NCBI GenBank assembly: GCA_947496235.1
Contig: CANMCE010000002.1
Span: 310,001 to 374,000, forward strand
DNA: 64,000 nucleotides
DNA from: an uncultured Glaciecola sp.
GTDB taxonomy: Bacteria; Pseudomonadota; Gammaproteobacteria; Enterobacterales; Alteromonadaceae
Direction: 5' to 3'
The translations under genes and the position numbers were made by a program. Shown one piece after another: positions 18,949-28,778 of this stretch. Under the pieces are notes generated by a model, which saw only the letters and a program-made list of their open reading frames with translations, did no database searches and was not told where the DNA came from. Position 1 is the first letter of the stretch. Every line of letters begins with the position of its first letter.

Positions 18949-20259
18949 ATGACCATTGATTCCATAAAAACAACATTACAAGGGTATTGGGATACGGCGT
19001 TAGCGCACATAACGGATCCTTCAGTACACCTTCAGGCCGTGAGTGTAATTTCAGTTTATATTGTTGCCTTTTTCTTGGCCAGAATCTTTCGTAATGCCAT
19101 GCCTGTAACCCGTAATAAGCCAAGTGAATCAAGTCACTCGATTCAGATGTTGGCGTATAAATTAGGTAAATTTTTCTTTCCTATAGTAGCCATTGTCTTA
19201 CTAAAGGTTTCTACTGTATTAGGTGCTCAGTTCCAGTTTGATGCATGGTTGTTGAATATTGCCTTGGTCATTGCGGTGATGATTTTTCTCAATTCCGCTA
19301 TTGAAGAGTTTGTGAAAAGCGACAACTTAACGCTGTTTCTGCGATTTATAGTATTACCTATCGTTTTTCTGCATCTTATTGGTGTGTTGCCATTCTTTAC
19401 TCAGGCACTTTCAAGCGTTTCATTAAATATTGGCAATATCGAAGTTTCACTTTATGGCTTAGTCAGGGTTGTAGTTTTTGGCGCCTTGCTATTTTGGATG
19501 GGACGAGCATCCAATTCGATTGGTCAAAATATTATTCGTAATCATAAGACTCTAGATATCAGTACCAAAGAGGTTTTTGCCAAGTTATTTGAGGTTGCCC
19601 TGTTCTGTGTCATTTTCTTGCTTCTACTCAATATCATGGGCATAAACCTAACTGCCTTGGCAGTCTTTGGTGGTGCAGTAGGTGTTGGGCTTGGATTAGG
19701 TTTACAGTCTATCGCATCTAACTTTATATCGGGCATAATCATTCTGCTCGACAGATCCCTTACTGTAGGAGACTATGTTGAATTGGATGATGGTACCAAG
19801 GGTTTTGTTCGCGAATTTAAAATGCGCTATGCGGTACTAGAAACCTACGACGGTAAAGATATCCTAGTACCCAACGAGAAGTTTATTAATTCGTTATTGG
19901 TTAACTGGACTCATAAAGATTCTAAGCAGCGATATCGAATTGATTTTTCCGTGGCCTATAAAACCGATATCAGAGCCATGTGTGAAATTGTTAAAGAAGC
20001 GGTAGCCCAGCATCCTCAGGTTATTAGTGGCGAAGATATTCCTTTTGAACTTAGACCAGACTGTGAAATAGACAGCTTCGGGGATTCTGGCGTTAACATG
20101 TTTGTTGAGTTTTGGATGGAAGGTATTGACGACGGCAAGAATCGCGTAGGCGGCGATTTACTATTGATAGTATTTGAAACCTTACGTGAACATAATATTG
20201 AAATTCCATTTCCTCAACGTGAAGTTAAAATTTTGGATACTGGTAAAACACCAGAATAA
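18949..20259 (+). CDS. MscS-family mechanosensitive channel
   Basis: The 436-residue inner-membrane protein has about five N-terminal hydrophobic segments, followed by the glycine/alanine-rich pore helix and beta domain of MscS (GGAVGVGLGLGLQSIASNF then GDYVELDDGTKGFV). Family members release solutes under hypo-osmotic stress. A TTG codon in frame at 18937 is possible, but the ATG is preferred. A hairpin terminator follows about 50 bp after the stop. Confidence 0.88.
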   Translation: MTIDSIKTTLQGYWDTALAHITDPSVHLQAVSVISVYIVAFFLARIFRNAMPVTRNKPSESSHSIQMLAYKLGKFFFPIVAIVLLKVSTVLGAQFQFDAWLLNIALVIAVMIFLNSAIEEFVKSDNLTLFLRFIVLPIVFLHLIGVLPFFTQALSSVSLNIGNIEVSLYGLVRVVVFGALLFWMGRASNSIGQNIIRNHKTLDISTKEVFAKLFEVALFCVIFLLLLNIMGINLTALAVFGGAVGVGLGLGLQSIASNFISGIIILLDRSLTVGDYVELDDGTKGFVREFKMRYAVLETYDGKDILVPNEKFINSLLVNWTHKDSKQRYRIDFSVAYKTDIRAMCEIVKEAVAQHPQVISGEDIPFELRPDCEIDSFGDSGVNMFVEFWMEGIDDGKNRVGGDLLLIVFETLREHNIEIPFPQREVKILDTGKTPE

Positions 20260-20307
20260 ATTTCACATAAGCTTTTAATAGTCAGGGAATTTCACCTTTA
20301 GTTGACT

Positions 20308-20340
20308 GAACACCAAGTATCTTCTTGGTGTTCATTATTC
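20308..20340 (+). terminator. Rho-independent terminator after the MscS gene
   Basis: GAACACCAAG (20308-20317) pairs perfectly with CTTGGTGTTC (20324-20333) over a 6-nt loop, followed by ATTATTC. It lies just upstream of the next gene's ribosome site. Confidence 0.65.
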
Positions 20341-20355
20341 AACTATGAGGTAAAC

Positions 20356-20934
20356 ATGTATAAACTAATCTCTGCAGCCGCTTTACTAGCTGCTTCCGGC
20401 AGTGTTCTGGCTGCACCTTCTTATGATTTTGTTCAAGTATCCTATGTGCAAACAGAATTTGAAGACCTTAAACCATTTAAACTTAAAGGTTTTGAAATAA
20501 AAGGCAGCATGGAACTAGGTCGCAATTTTTTTGTTCAAGCTAATTATTTCGACACAGAGGATAACATAAGCGAATTTGCTTTAGATATTGAGCGATGCGA
20601 AATCAACTTTGGCTATATTCAGCGTATTTCAGACGTTACCAGTATTGATTATCAAATCGGCTATGGCGAAATTGATATCTTGTTCGACGATAGTGAGCAG
20701 GAATTTAAAGATGGGACTAACTATTACACACCACAGGTTAACTTGCGCCATCATTATTCAGCAAACATTGAAGTCTATGCCGGTTTGGAATGGCAATTAT
20801 GGGACGAGGGTTCTGATCAGAAGGCTTACAAACTAGGCGGTCAATATAATTGGGACAATCTTGCTGTAGGTTCTCAATACACCAAATTTTCAGATTCAGA
20901 AGTCTTTGCTGTTTTCGTCAAATATCAATTCTAA
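20356..20934 (+). CDS. Small outer-membrane beta-barrel protein
   Basis: The 192-residue protein has a clear signal peptide (cleavage after SVLA, about residue 19) and alternating polar/aromatic strands throughout, ending in FVKYQF with a C-terminal Phe, as expected of an 8-stranded outer-membrane barrel. ATG at 20356 is chosen because GAGG lies just upstream and the signal peptide begins there. I cannot name a family with confidence; OmpA-like or OprF-N-like small barrels are the closest type. It appears to be monocistronic, with hairpins on both sides. Confidence 0.75.
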   Translation: MYKLISAAALLAASGSVLAAPSYDFVQVSYVQTEFEDLKPFKLKGFEIKGSMELGRNFFVQANYFDTEDNISEFALDIERCEINFGYIQRISDVTSIDYQIGYGEIDILFDDSEQEFKDGTNYYTPQVNLRHHYSANIEVYAGLEWQLWDEGSDQKAYKLGGQYNWDNLAVGSQYTKFSDSEVFAVFVKYQF

Positions 20935-20958
20935 TTTGCCATCTAGCGTTGTATTTGC

Positions 20959-21004
20959 TGTTACTGACCATAAACATCTAGTTATGGGTCAGTAACATTT
21001 CTTT
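20959..21004 (+). terminator. Rho-independent terminator after the barrel gene
   Basis: GTTACTGACC-ATAA pairs with TTATGG-GTCAGTAAC (arms 20959-20973 and 20982-20997) with one bulged G and an 8-nt loop, followed by TTTCTTT. Confidence 0.7.
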
Positions 21005-21111
21005 ACACAGAAATTTCACTTTCACTAAATTACGACTGTATACTTTGCTTTTTGTTATCATAATGCACTCATTGGTGTTGCGTTGATCGTCTATAAAGAG
21101 CAAAGGACAGC

Positions 21112-21786
21112 ATGAATAAATCACAGAAATACGGCGCATTGGCAGCCATTGTGTGTGCTGCAAGCTTCATTATTGGATTGTCGCTGATATTAATCCTAGT
21201 GCCTGATTTCAATCAGGGTGCAGATCAAAGACTCGATATCATCAAAGAGCATGCTTTGTTAATGCAAGTTTGGTATTTCTTGGTTTACATTGTATTTGCC
21301 ATCAGTGTACTCATCTTAACAAAAAGCATATTGGTTAAAGAGAAAAGAGAACATTCTGCACTAGAACAAGTTACTACCATCGTCAGCTACCTTTGGGCAA
21401 GTTACATTGTAGTCAGCGGATTAATTGCTATCGTTTCCATTCAGTTTATCTCGTCGAGTACTGACGCTTTTACATTGAATTCAACAGACCTTTGGCAAGA
21501 TATTTATAAAATTCAAATGGGTCTCGGTGAGGGCGTTGAATGGGTTGCAGCAATTTGGGTGTTACTTGTTAACGCTTGTCTTCACCAAGGAAATCGGTTT
21601 AATCGTTCACTGATTATCTTTGGTGTAATCACTAGCATATTCGGCTTAGCTACCTTAATTCCTTCGTTGACAGAAGTGGGTGCTATATTTGGATTGTTAC
21701 AAACCCTTTGGTTTTTGTGGGTATGTCTGTTGTTATTTAAAGGTTTTCGTGAAACTAGAGATAATGGCGATATAATAGGAGCATAG
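21112..21786 (+). CDS. DUF4386-like membrane protein
   Basis: This 224-residue protein has about six hydrophobic segments (roughly residues 8-32, 52-75, 88-112, 138-155, 163-185, 188-212) and resembles DUF4386-type integral membrane proteins of unknown function. A ribosome site AAAGGA lies just before the ATG. It has no visible catalytic motif and no operon partner. Confidence 0.65.
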   Translation: MNKSQKYGALAAIVCAASFIIGLSLILILVPDFNQGADQRLDIIKEHALLMQVWYFLVYIVFAISVLILTKSILVKEKREHSALEQVTTIVSYLWASYIVVSGLIAIVSIQFISSSTDAFTLNSTDLWQDIYKIQMGLGEGVEWVAAIWVLLVNACLHQGNRFNRSLIIFGVITSIFGLATLIPSLTEVGAIFGLLQTLWFLWVCLLLFKGFRETRDNGDIIGA

Positions 21787-21805
21787 ATATCCTATATGGC
21801 AATAT

Positions 21806-21985
21806 CTAGGGAGACGGCCTTAATTCAATGTCTGCTTTAGCTTCAGTAGTTTTCTGCTTTGGTTGGCTTACATCATATGGCTGTGCACCATAGTTCGCAA
21901 GATGCAAAGCAGCTCCGCCCGTGACCACTATACTCAAGGTTAACCCAAGTAGGCTGACAAAAAATAAACAGAGTTTCCGTTTCAA
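21806..21985 (-). CDS. Small 59-residue membrane or exported protein with TTG start
   Basis: On the minus strand a frame of 59 codons begins with TTG at 21985, six bases after a strong AAAAGGAGA ribosome site. The product starts MKRKLCLFFVSLLGLTLS, a basic N-terminus and one hydrophobic helix (about residues 6-28), followed by a hydrophilic Lys/Glu/Pro tail. That is a typical small membrane or exported protein. I do not recognise a family. It lies alone between the DUF4386-like gene, which it faces, and the katG gene. The non-ATG start makes it easy to miss; reality rests on the ribosome site and protein-like composition. Confidence 0.5.
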   Translation of the reverse strand: MKRKLCLFFVSLLGLTLSIVVTGGAALHLANYGAQPYDVSQPKQKTTEAKADIELRPSP

Positions 21986-22120
21986 ATAAATCTCCTTTTT
22001 ACTTAAAACTTGTAAAGGGTTTGGTTGATATTTGCATTATCGCCTGTTTTTGGCCAAAAGATTTGCCTTATCAACTGAATCATTTGCCTATTCGTACATA
22101 TTTTTGTGTTTTGAATTTAG

Positions 22121-22155
22121 CAGGATTGAGCATGTGTAAAAAATGCTCAATCCTG
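22121..22155 (-). terminator. Hairpin after katG
   Basis: CAGGATTGAGCAT (22121-22133) and ATGCTCAATCCTG (22143-22155) form a perfect 13-bp stem with a 9-nt loop, 20 bp past the katG stop. The minus-strand tail is not a clean T run, but the stem is strong and well placed for a terminator. Confidence 0.6.
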
Positions 22156-22175
22156 ATCTTTGTATAAGGTTAACG

Positions 22176-24443
22176 TTAATTAAGATCAAAACGATCTAGT
22201 TGCATAACCTTGCTCCAAGCTGCTACGAAATCTTCGGCAAATCTTTGTTGAGCATTGTCGTAGGCATATACTTCTGCCACAGCTCTCAATTCAGAATTTG
22301 AGCCGAAAATTAAATCCACAGGTGTTGCTGAGAATTTTAAGTCGCCGGATTTTCTATCATAACCATGATAAATATTGCCGCCTTGATGTTTCTTCCAAAC
22401 TGTAGACATATCTAACAAGTTAACAAAGAAATCATTATTCAAGGTTCCTGGGTTATCAGTAAATACGCCATGCTTACTGCCATCCCAATTGACATCTAGT
22501 GAACGTAATCCACCAAGTAAAACAGTCATTTCAGGTACGGTTAAATCAAGTTGATCAGCCTTATCTACTAACATTTCCGTTGGTGATCGATAACTCGCTT
22601 GTGCATCGTAATAATTTCTAAAGGCATCAGCACTTGGTTTTAACAGATCAAAGGACGCAACATCTGTTTGCTCTTGCACTGCATCACCTCGACCGGGAGT
22701 AAAGGGCACTTCTACTTTAACACCCGCTTCTTTGGCGGCATTTTCAATTGCCGCTGCGCCTCCGAGTACAATTAAATCAGCCAGAGATACTTTTTTCTTA
22801 CGCGAATCAAAGTCTTGCTTAATTTCTCGAAGTGCCTCTAACACCTGGGCTACTTCATCAGGATTATTTACCTGCCAGTCTTTTTGTGGCGCCAGTGCAA
22901 TTCGGGCACCATTCGCTCCACCTCGATTGTCGCTGGCTCTAAAGGTAGAAGCTGATGCCCAAGCAGTGCGAATTAATGCTTGATTGGAAAGACCTGCATC
23001 TAATATCTTCGACTTCAATTTCCGAATATCACGACTGCTTGGTAAATCATGTTTAACTTCAGGTATAGGATCTTGCCAAATGAGAGTTTCAGACGGCTTT
23101 TCATCCCCTAGTAAAACACTAGCAGGTCCCATATCTCTGTGCGTAAGCTTGTACCATGCTTTGGCAAACGCCAGTCGATATTCCTCTGGGTTTGCTAAAA
23201 AGCGTTCGGCAATTTTCTTATATTCAGGATCAAATTTAAGCGCCAAGTCTGCTGTTGTCATGACGGGAGAATTAAACTTACCCTCTACATGAGCATCAGG
23301 CACTGATTTGTGCATGGATTCATCAGTGGGAATCCATTGAATTGCACCTGCTGGGCTACGCGTTTGTTGCCATTCTAAATTCAATAGATTCGACAAATAC
23401 AATGTAGTCCATTGGGTAGGTGCCTGTGTCCATGCGCCTTCTAAACCACTGGTAATGGTGTCTTCAGAGTGACCTTTACCGCAATTGTTTTTCCAACCTA
23501 AACCTTGCTGTTCAATACCCGCCGCTCCAGGTTCGGCTTCCATACAATCTGCTGGCTTGTGAGCGCCATGCATTTTACCAAAGGTATGACCGCCTGCAAT
23601 AAGTGCAACGGTTTCCTCATCGTTCATTGCCATGCGGCCAAAAGCCACTCTTATATTACGCGCTGAACCCACAGGGTCTGGTTTACCTTTTGGCCCCTCA
23701 GGATTTACGTAGATTAGTCCCATGTGAGTAGCACCTAATGGACGTTGCAGCTTGCCGTCTCGTTCTTCCCGGTCACTGGCAAGCATTTTAACTTCAGGTC
23801 CCCAGTAAACTAAATCGGGCTCCCAATCATCCGCTCGCCCACCTGCGAATCCAAAGGTTTCGAATCCCATGTTTTCTAAAGCAACATTTCCAGTAAGAAT
23901 CATAAGATCGCCCCAAGATAAAGCTTCACCATATTTTTGCTTTATGGGCCATAATAGTCTGCGAGCTTTATCGAGATTTCCGTTGTCAGGCCAGCTATTT
24001 AAAGGGTCAAAACGCATTTGGCCACCAGCGCCACCGCCTCTTCCGTCAAGGGTGCGATAAGTACCAGCGGAATGCCATGACATACGAATGAAGAATGGCC
24101 CATAGTTACCAAAGTCAGCCGGCCACCAATCTTGCGATGTAGTGAGTAAAGTATCTATATCTTTTTTAACCGCGGCTAAATCTAGTGTAGAAAAAGCTTT
24201 TGCATAATTAAAATTTTCACCCAGAGGGTTGGATCTACTGTCATGGTCTCTCAGCGGGGACAAATCCAGTTGATCGGGCCACCAAAAATTATTCGATTTT
24301 GGCGCAAATGTTTTGCTATGACCAGTGCCCATAGCGCCAGCGGGTTTAGTCATTTCTTGATTAGCATTTGCGAACGTAATGTTTGTGCTCAGTGCCAAAG
24401 TGCAAGCGATCACTGATGGCAGAAGTTTTGTACGTATTGTCAT
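22176..24443 (-). CDS. katG: Catalase-peroxidase KatG with signal peptide
   Basis: The 755-residue haem enzyme destroys H2O2 by catalase and peroxidase reactions. Distal Arg-Trp-His are visible in [11 protein letters not shown], the adduct Tyr in [11 protein letters not shown] and the proximal His in [11 protein letters not shown]; both N- and C-terminal peroxidase-like domains are present at full length. The first about 26 residues form a signal peptide ([10 protein letters not shown] then NANQ), so this is a periplasmic KatG like KatP and not the usual cytoplasmic form. The ribosome site AGAGGA precedes the ATG. A long inverted repeat lies in the leader. Confidence 0.95.
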   Translation of the reverse strand: MTIRTKLLPSVIACTLALSTNITFANANQEMTKPAGAMGTGHSKTFAPKSNNFWWPDQLDLSPLRDHDSRSNPLGENFNYAKAFSTLDLAAVKKDIDTLLTTSQDWWPADFGNYGPFFIRMSWHSAGTYRTLDGRGGGAGGQMRFDPLNSWPDNGNLDKARRLLWPIKQKYGEALSWGDLMILTGNVALENMGFETFGFAGGRADDWEPDLVYWGPEVKMLASDREERDGKLQRPLGATHMGLIYVNPEGPKGKPDPVGSARNIRVAFGRMAMNDEETVALIAGGHTFGKMHGAHKPADCMEAEPGAAGIEQQGLGWKNNCGKGHSEDTITSGLEGAWTQAPTQWTTLYLSNLLNLEWQQTRSPAGAIQWIPTDESMHKSVPDAHVEGKFNSPVMTTADLALKFDPEYKKIAERFLANPEEYRLAFAKAWYKLTHRDMGPASVLLGDEKPSETLIWQDPIPEVKHDLPSSRDIRKLKSKILDAGLSNQALIRTAWASASTFRASDNRGGANGARIALAPQKDWQVNNPDEVAQVLEALREIKQDFDSRKKKVSLADLIVLGGAAAIENAAKEAGVKVEVPFTPGRGDAVQEQTDVASFDLLKPSADAFRNYYDAQASYRSPTEMLVDKADQLDLTVPEMTVLLGGLRSLDVNWDGSKHGVFTDNPGTLNNDFFVNLLDMSTVWKKHQGGNIYHGYDRKSGDLKFSATPVDLIFGSNSELRAVAEVYAYDNAQQRFAEDFVAAWSKVMQLDRFDLN

Positions 24444-24461
24444 TGTTGTGTCCTCTGTATG

Positions 24462-24513
24462 ATCAAGGTGTTCAATTTTGTGTGTGCTTTCTTCCCTCGG
24501 CGCCCACCTTGAT
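24462..24513. promoter_or_regulatory. Wide inverted repeat in the katG leader or promoter
   Basis: ATCAAGGTG (24462-24470) and CACCTTGAT (24505-24513) are perfect 9-bp complements with a 34-bp spacer, starting about 19 bp upstream of the katG start. It could be a leader hairpin or paired operator half-sites. No regulator can be named from sequence. Confidence 0.4.
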
Positions 24514-24730
24514 GATTGTTATTGAAATTAACATCTTCATTACAAAATATAGCAGTGGAAAAAATTTTGGTGTAATGGATTAAAGCGATAGTTGTAATAG
24601 GGAAAATCGATTCAATAAAATACTGATAGAAAATAATGGGTTATGGAGTTAAGAAAAGTGTTATTGCAGCATATCATTAGATGTTTTAGGGTTGTTAGAT
24701 TAGGTAACTCTCCTTCAGGTAAGCATTAAT

Positions 24731-25663
24731 ATGTCATTTAATTTTGACCAGTGGCAAAAAATTCAAAGCATTCAAAGTTTGTGGAGCGGCTATGGAGAAA
24801 TTGCTCGATATCAGTCGGAATTAAATGAGCAAACCATCATTGTAAAAGAGATCAACTTAACTCAAAGTGAAAAGCATCCTCGGGGCTGGAATACGGATAT
24901 CTCTCATCAACGTAAATTATCTTCTTATGCGAATGAAATCTGTTTTTATCGAGAGTTTGCTCATTTAACAAATAGCTTATGTAAGGTGCCTGCTTATATT
25001 CATAGTCAGCAGTCTCAAGAACGCTTATTCTTGATAATGCAGGATTTAGATGCATTAGGATTTACCAAGCGACATGCTGATGGCAATTTGCAAAAGGCTA
25101 AACAAGGCTTAACTTGGTTGGCCAACTTTCACGCAACATTCATGCTGATGGATGCCCCTCAACTTTGGCCAATTGGCACTTATTGGCACTTAAAAACTCG
25201 GCCCGATGAATGGCAAGCAATGCCTATTGGAGAGCTTAAAGATAAGGCCAAAGATATCGACCAGATGTTAAATTCTGCAAGGTTTCAAACCCTTGTTCAT
25301 GGCGACGCTAAGCTGGCAAACTTTTGCTTTCATAACAATGAAGATAAAATCGCCGCCGTGGATTTTCAGTATGTTGGCAAGGGCACACCAGTAAAAGATG
25401 TAGCCTATTTTATTGGGAGTTGTTTTTTCGCTGATCACCTTGATGATTATGCAGATGAACTCTATGAATATTATTTGGAAAAATTATCCGAGGCGTTGTC
25501 ACCAAGATTTTCGCCATCAGAAATACAGGCAATACTAGAGGAATGCCAAGCACTTTATTGCTATGCATGGGCTGACTTCGAGCGCTTTCTGCAAGGTTGG
25601 TCGCCAGGGCATAAGAAGCTGAGTTCTTATTCCGCGAAATTGACTTTTCAAGCCTTAAGATAA
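24731..25663 (+). CDS. Aminoglycoside-phosphotransferase/ecdysteroid-kinase-like protein
   Basis: This 310-residue cytoplasmic protein has the kinase-like fold of APH/choline kinase/EcKL proteins: catalytic loop VHGDAKLANF and the DFQYVGKGTP metal-binding segment 25 residues later, followed by a helical C-terminus. Family members phosphorylate small hydroxylated compounds; the substrate here is unknown. It is convergent with the TSUP permease gene, and nothing nearby clarifies its role. Confidence 0.75.
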   Translation: MSFNFDQWQKIQSIQSLWSGYGEIARYQSELNEQTIIVKEINLTQSEKHPRGWNTDISHQRKLSSYANEICFYREFAHLTNSLCKVPAYIHSQQSQERLFLIMQDLDALGFTKRHADGNLQKAKQGLTWLANFHATFMLMDAPQLWPIGTYWHLKTRPDEWQAMPIGELKDKAKDIDQMLNSARFQTLVHGDAKLANFCFHNNEDKIAAVDFQYVGKGTPVKDVAYFIGSCFFADHLDDYADELYEYYLEKLSEALSPRFSPSEIQAILEECQALYCYAWADFERFLQGWSPGHKKLSSYSAKLTFQALR

Positions 25664-25681
25664 TAATGAACCCCGACTCCA

Positions 25682-26434
25682 TTATCCTAAGAAAGGGGAG
25701 ATGAGTAGCCTGATGGCGAGTAAGGTGATCAGTATTTTGAAAATGATTGCGAATTTTTCTGCTGGGATTTTGTTGAGTGCTTTTAACCCAATCCAAGTGC
25801 CAATGAAGCCGCTGATAATCATCAAGGCGATTAAACCTAACCAATCAGTGAAAATGAAACCAATAAAACCGAAAGTAAAAATTTTCAGCCCGTGTTGCAT
25901 CGACATGCAGGCAGCGAAAGTCGCGACTATAGCGTGTTTATCTGTGCGTTGAGCATGTAATACAGAAGCAACCAAAGGGCCGGTGGCACCGAGGAACATG
26001 GATAAAAAAGTAGTAATAAAACCAGTGAGGATTTGTAAGCTATTGGGCAGTTCTCTTTTTTTGGGTTTTACTCCCCAAGTAAGCAATAGCACAAACACTG
26101 CGATACTAATTTGAATTACATTCGCGGGCAGTTGCACGATAACAAATATGGAAATTACTGCAGCTAGAATGGCGCCAAAGACGAAGTATGCAAAAATGCC
26201 TTTGTCTAGGTGTCTATGAGTAAGCATCATTCGGTTCGCATTAGAACCAAACTGTACCAATCCATGTACCGGTATCAAGGCACCAATTGGTAGCACATTC
26301 GCCATTAAAATGATCAATAAAAGCCCACCACCAATGCCAAGTGAGGCAGTGACAAATGATGTAATACAGGATGCTAAGATCAAAACAAGGGTGGTTTGAG
26401 GGCTTATAGCTTCCGGAACAAAAAACTCAATCAT
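25682..26434 (-). CDS. TauE/SafE (TSUP) family permease
   Basis: The 250-residue inner-membrane protein has about eight hydrophobic segments and the glycine-rich TSUP pattern (ASLGIGGGLLLIILMANVLPIGALIPVHG near the N-terminus and GLKALNKIP near the C-terminus). TSUP proteins export or import sulfite, sulfonates or other organic anions; substrate not predictable here. It is divergent from the M3 peptidase gene. Confidence 0.85.
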   Translation of the reverse strand: MIEFFVPEAISPQTTLVLILASCITSFVTASLGIGGGLLLIILMANVLPIGALIPVHGLVQFGSNANRMMLTHRHLDKGIFAYFVFGAILAAVISIFVIVQLPANVIQISIAVFVLLLTWGVKPKKRELPNSLQILTGFITTFLSMFLGATGPLVASVLHAQRTDKHAIVATFAACMSMQHGLKIFTFGFIGFIFTDWLGLIALMIISGFIGTWIGLKALNKIPAEKFAIIFKILITLLAIRLLISPFLG

Positions 26435-26516
26435 TGATGCGCGGTACTATGCTTGTGAGCATAAATTTCGTAATATAGAAAAAAACATAATAATAAATAA
26501 ACGACAGGAAAGCATC

Positions 26517-28712
26517 ATGAAATATCCTATAGTTAGCGCCATTTCAATGGCCGTTATTCTTGGTTTAGCTGGTTGTAGTCAACCCGATACCAGCAGCTCT
26601 ACTACAACAACTGAATCTAGTGCTCAAACGAGTGCAGAACAAGCGTTTGAAAATCCACTTTTAGCGCCATTCGCGGGACCTTATGAAGGTGTGCCTGCCT
26701 TTGACAAAATGGATTTGACTTATTTAAAGCCTGCACTTGAAAAAGGCATGGAATTATCTTTGGCAGACTATCAAGCAATTGCAGATAATCCAGCACCAGC
26801 GACCTTTGAAAATACCTTTGTAGAAATGGAAAAAGCAGGTGAAGAGCTAGACCGGGTGTATACCTATTACGGTATATGGGCATCTAATTTATCATCGCCT
26901 GAATTTAGGGAAATCCAAAAAGAAATGGCACCAGAGCTTAGTGCTTTTGGTTCTAAAATTACTCAAAACGCAAAACTATTTGCGCGCATTAAAGCGGTTT
27001 ATGAAGGCGAGGAATTCGACACCCTTACTGAAGAAGAGCAGCGAATTGTCACTGCTACTTATAACCGGTTTGTGGGCAGTGGTGCTGAACTCGACGAAGA
27101 AAGTAAAAAACGCTTTGCAGAAATCAATCAAGAACTAGCCCAATTGCATACTCAGTTTCAGTCTAATGTGCTTGCTGATGAAGAAAACTACGTGCTTTAT
27201 TTGACCGAAGAACAGCTTGGTGGTCTACCTGATTCGTTCATTCAAGCATCAGCTGCCGCTGCTTCTAGTAGAGGACAAGAAGGTAAGTATGCAATTACTA
27301 ACACCCGTTCGTCTATGGATCCTTTCTTAACCTATTCTACCGAAAGAGCCTTAAGAGAGCAGGTCTGGAAAACCTATTATAACCGTGGCGATAATGGTGA
27401 TGAATTTGATAACAATGAAATTATTAAACAAATACTGAAGCTACGCCATGAACGTGTGCAAATGTTAGGGTTTGAAAACTATGCGCAATGGCGCTTACAA
27501 GATCGCATGGCAAAAACACCCGAAAATGCCATGAATTTGATGGAAAAAGTATGGCCAGCTGCAATTGCGCGTGTTGAGGAAGAAGTGGCCGATATGCAAG
27601 CAATCGCAGATAAAGAAGGCGCAGACATTACCATCGCACCTTGGGATTATCGTTATTATGCTGAAAAAGTAAGACAAGCCAAATATGACTTAGATTCAAA
27701 CGAAGTGAAGCAATATTTGCAGCTTGATAAGTTAAGAGAAGCCATGTTTTATGTGGCGGGTGAGTTATTTAATTTTAACTTCACACCAGTGCCCGAAGGC
27801 AAAGTGCCAGTGTTCCATGAAGACGTGAAGGTTTGGGAAGTCACGGATAAAACCAGCGGGGATTTAGTGGGATTATGGTACTTAGATCCCTTTTCACGCA
27901 AAGGTAAACGTTCAGGGGCTTGGGCGACTTATTATCGCTCGTACACCACTTACCAAGGTGAAACCAATGTACTGTCGTCAAACAACTCTAATTTCGTAAA
28001 AGGCGTACCTGGAGAACCTACGTTAATTTCTTGGGATGATGCAGAAACTTACTTCCATGAGTTTGGCCATGCGCTTCACTTTTTATCTGCAAAAGTAAAA
28101 TATCCGAGTTCTCATTCTGGGGTGAGAGATTACACGGAATTTCAATCACAGTTATTGGAAAGATGGTTAATTACGGATCCGGTGATTAATAACTATTTGG
28201 TGCACTATAAAACTGGCGAACCTATTCCAGAAAGTTTGGTTACCAAGATTAAAAATGCATCTACTTTTAACGAAGGATTTAAAACCACTGAATACATGGC
28301 GTCTGCTATCATGGACTTGTTGTATCACACAACAGACCCTGCCACTATCGAACCAGATACATTCGAAGCTGAGGAGTTAGCAAAACTGGGTATGCCAGAA
28401 GAAATTGTAATGCGTCATAGATCTACTCAGTTTGGTCATGTGTTCTCTGGAGAAGGCTATGCGGCGGCTTACTATGGTTACATGTGGGCCGAAGTTTTAA
28501 CATCTGATGCAGCTGAAGCCTTTGCCGAAGCTCCCGGCGGTTTTTACGATAAAGCAACCAGTGAAAAATTAGTGGATTATTTGTTTTCAGTCAGAAATGC
28601 CATGGACCCAGCCGAGGCTTATCGTAAATTCAGAGGACGAGATGCCAAGGTGGAAGCCTTAATGCGCGACCGTGGTTTCCCTGTAAACCAAGACGATAAA
28701 TCTGAAGATTAA
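26517..28712 (+). CDS. M3 family metallopeptidase lipoprotein (Dcp-like)
   Basis: The 731-residue lipoprotein has a lipobox LAGC near residue 20, a Ser/Thr-rich linker and an oligopeptidase-A/Dcp-type M3 domain. The zinc site is intact: His514-Glu515-x-x-His518 in YFHEFGHALH, with the third ligand probably Glu541 in DYTEFQSQ. Dcp enzymes remove C-terminal dipeptides and thimet-type relatives cut short peptides; the lipid anchor places this one in the periplasm or at the outer membrane. The ribosome site is GACAGGAAAG. A strong terminator follows. Confidence 0.9.
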   Translation: MKYPIVSAISMAVILGLAGCSQPDTSSSTTTTESSAQTSAEQAFENPLLAPFAGPYEGVPAFDKMDLTYLKPALEKGMELSLADYQAIADNPAPATFENTFVEMEKAGEELDRVYTYYGIWASNLSSPEFREIQKEMAPELSAFGSKITQNAKLFARIKAVYEGEEFDTLTEEEQRIVTATYNRFVGSGAELDEESKKRFAEINQELAQLHTQFQSNVLADEENYVLYLTEEQLGGLPDSFIQASAAAASSRGQEGKYAITNTRSSMDPFLTYSTERALREQVWKTYYNRGDNGDEFDNNEIIKQILKLRHERVQMLGFENYAQWRLQDRMAKTPENAMNLMEKVWPAAIARVEEEVADMQAIADKEGADITIAPWDYRYYAEKVRQAKYDLDSNEVKQYLQLDKLREAMFYVAGELFNFNFTPVPEGKVPVFHEDVKVWEVTDKTSGDLVGLWYLDPFSRKGKRSGAWATYYRSYTTYQGETNVLSSNNSNFVKGVPGEPTLISWDDAETYFHEFGHALHFLSAKVKYPSSHSGVRDYTEFQSQLLERWLITDPVINNYLVHYKTGEPIPESLVTKIKNASTFNEGFKTTEYMASAIMDLLYHTTDPATIEPDTFEAEELAKLGMPEEIVMRHRSTQFGHVFSGEGYAAAYYGYMWAEVLTSDAAEAFAEAPGGFYDKATSEKLVDYLFSVRNAMDPAEAYRKFRGRDAKVEALMRDRGFPVNQDDKSED

Positions 28713-28723
28713 GTTTCACCAAT

Positions 28724-28752
28724 GACCCTGATGAAAATCAGGGTCTTTTTTT
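28724..28752 (+). terminator. Rho-independent terminator after the M3 peptidase
   Basis: GACCCTGAT (28724-28732) and ATCAGGGTC (28737-28745) form a 9-bp stem with a GAAA tetraloop and a seven-T tail. Confidence 0.9.
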
Positions 28753-28778
28753 ACTGAAGAAGTAACCACAAAACAACT

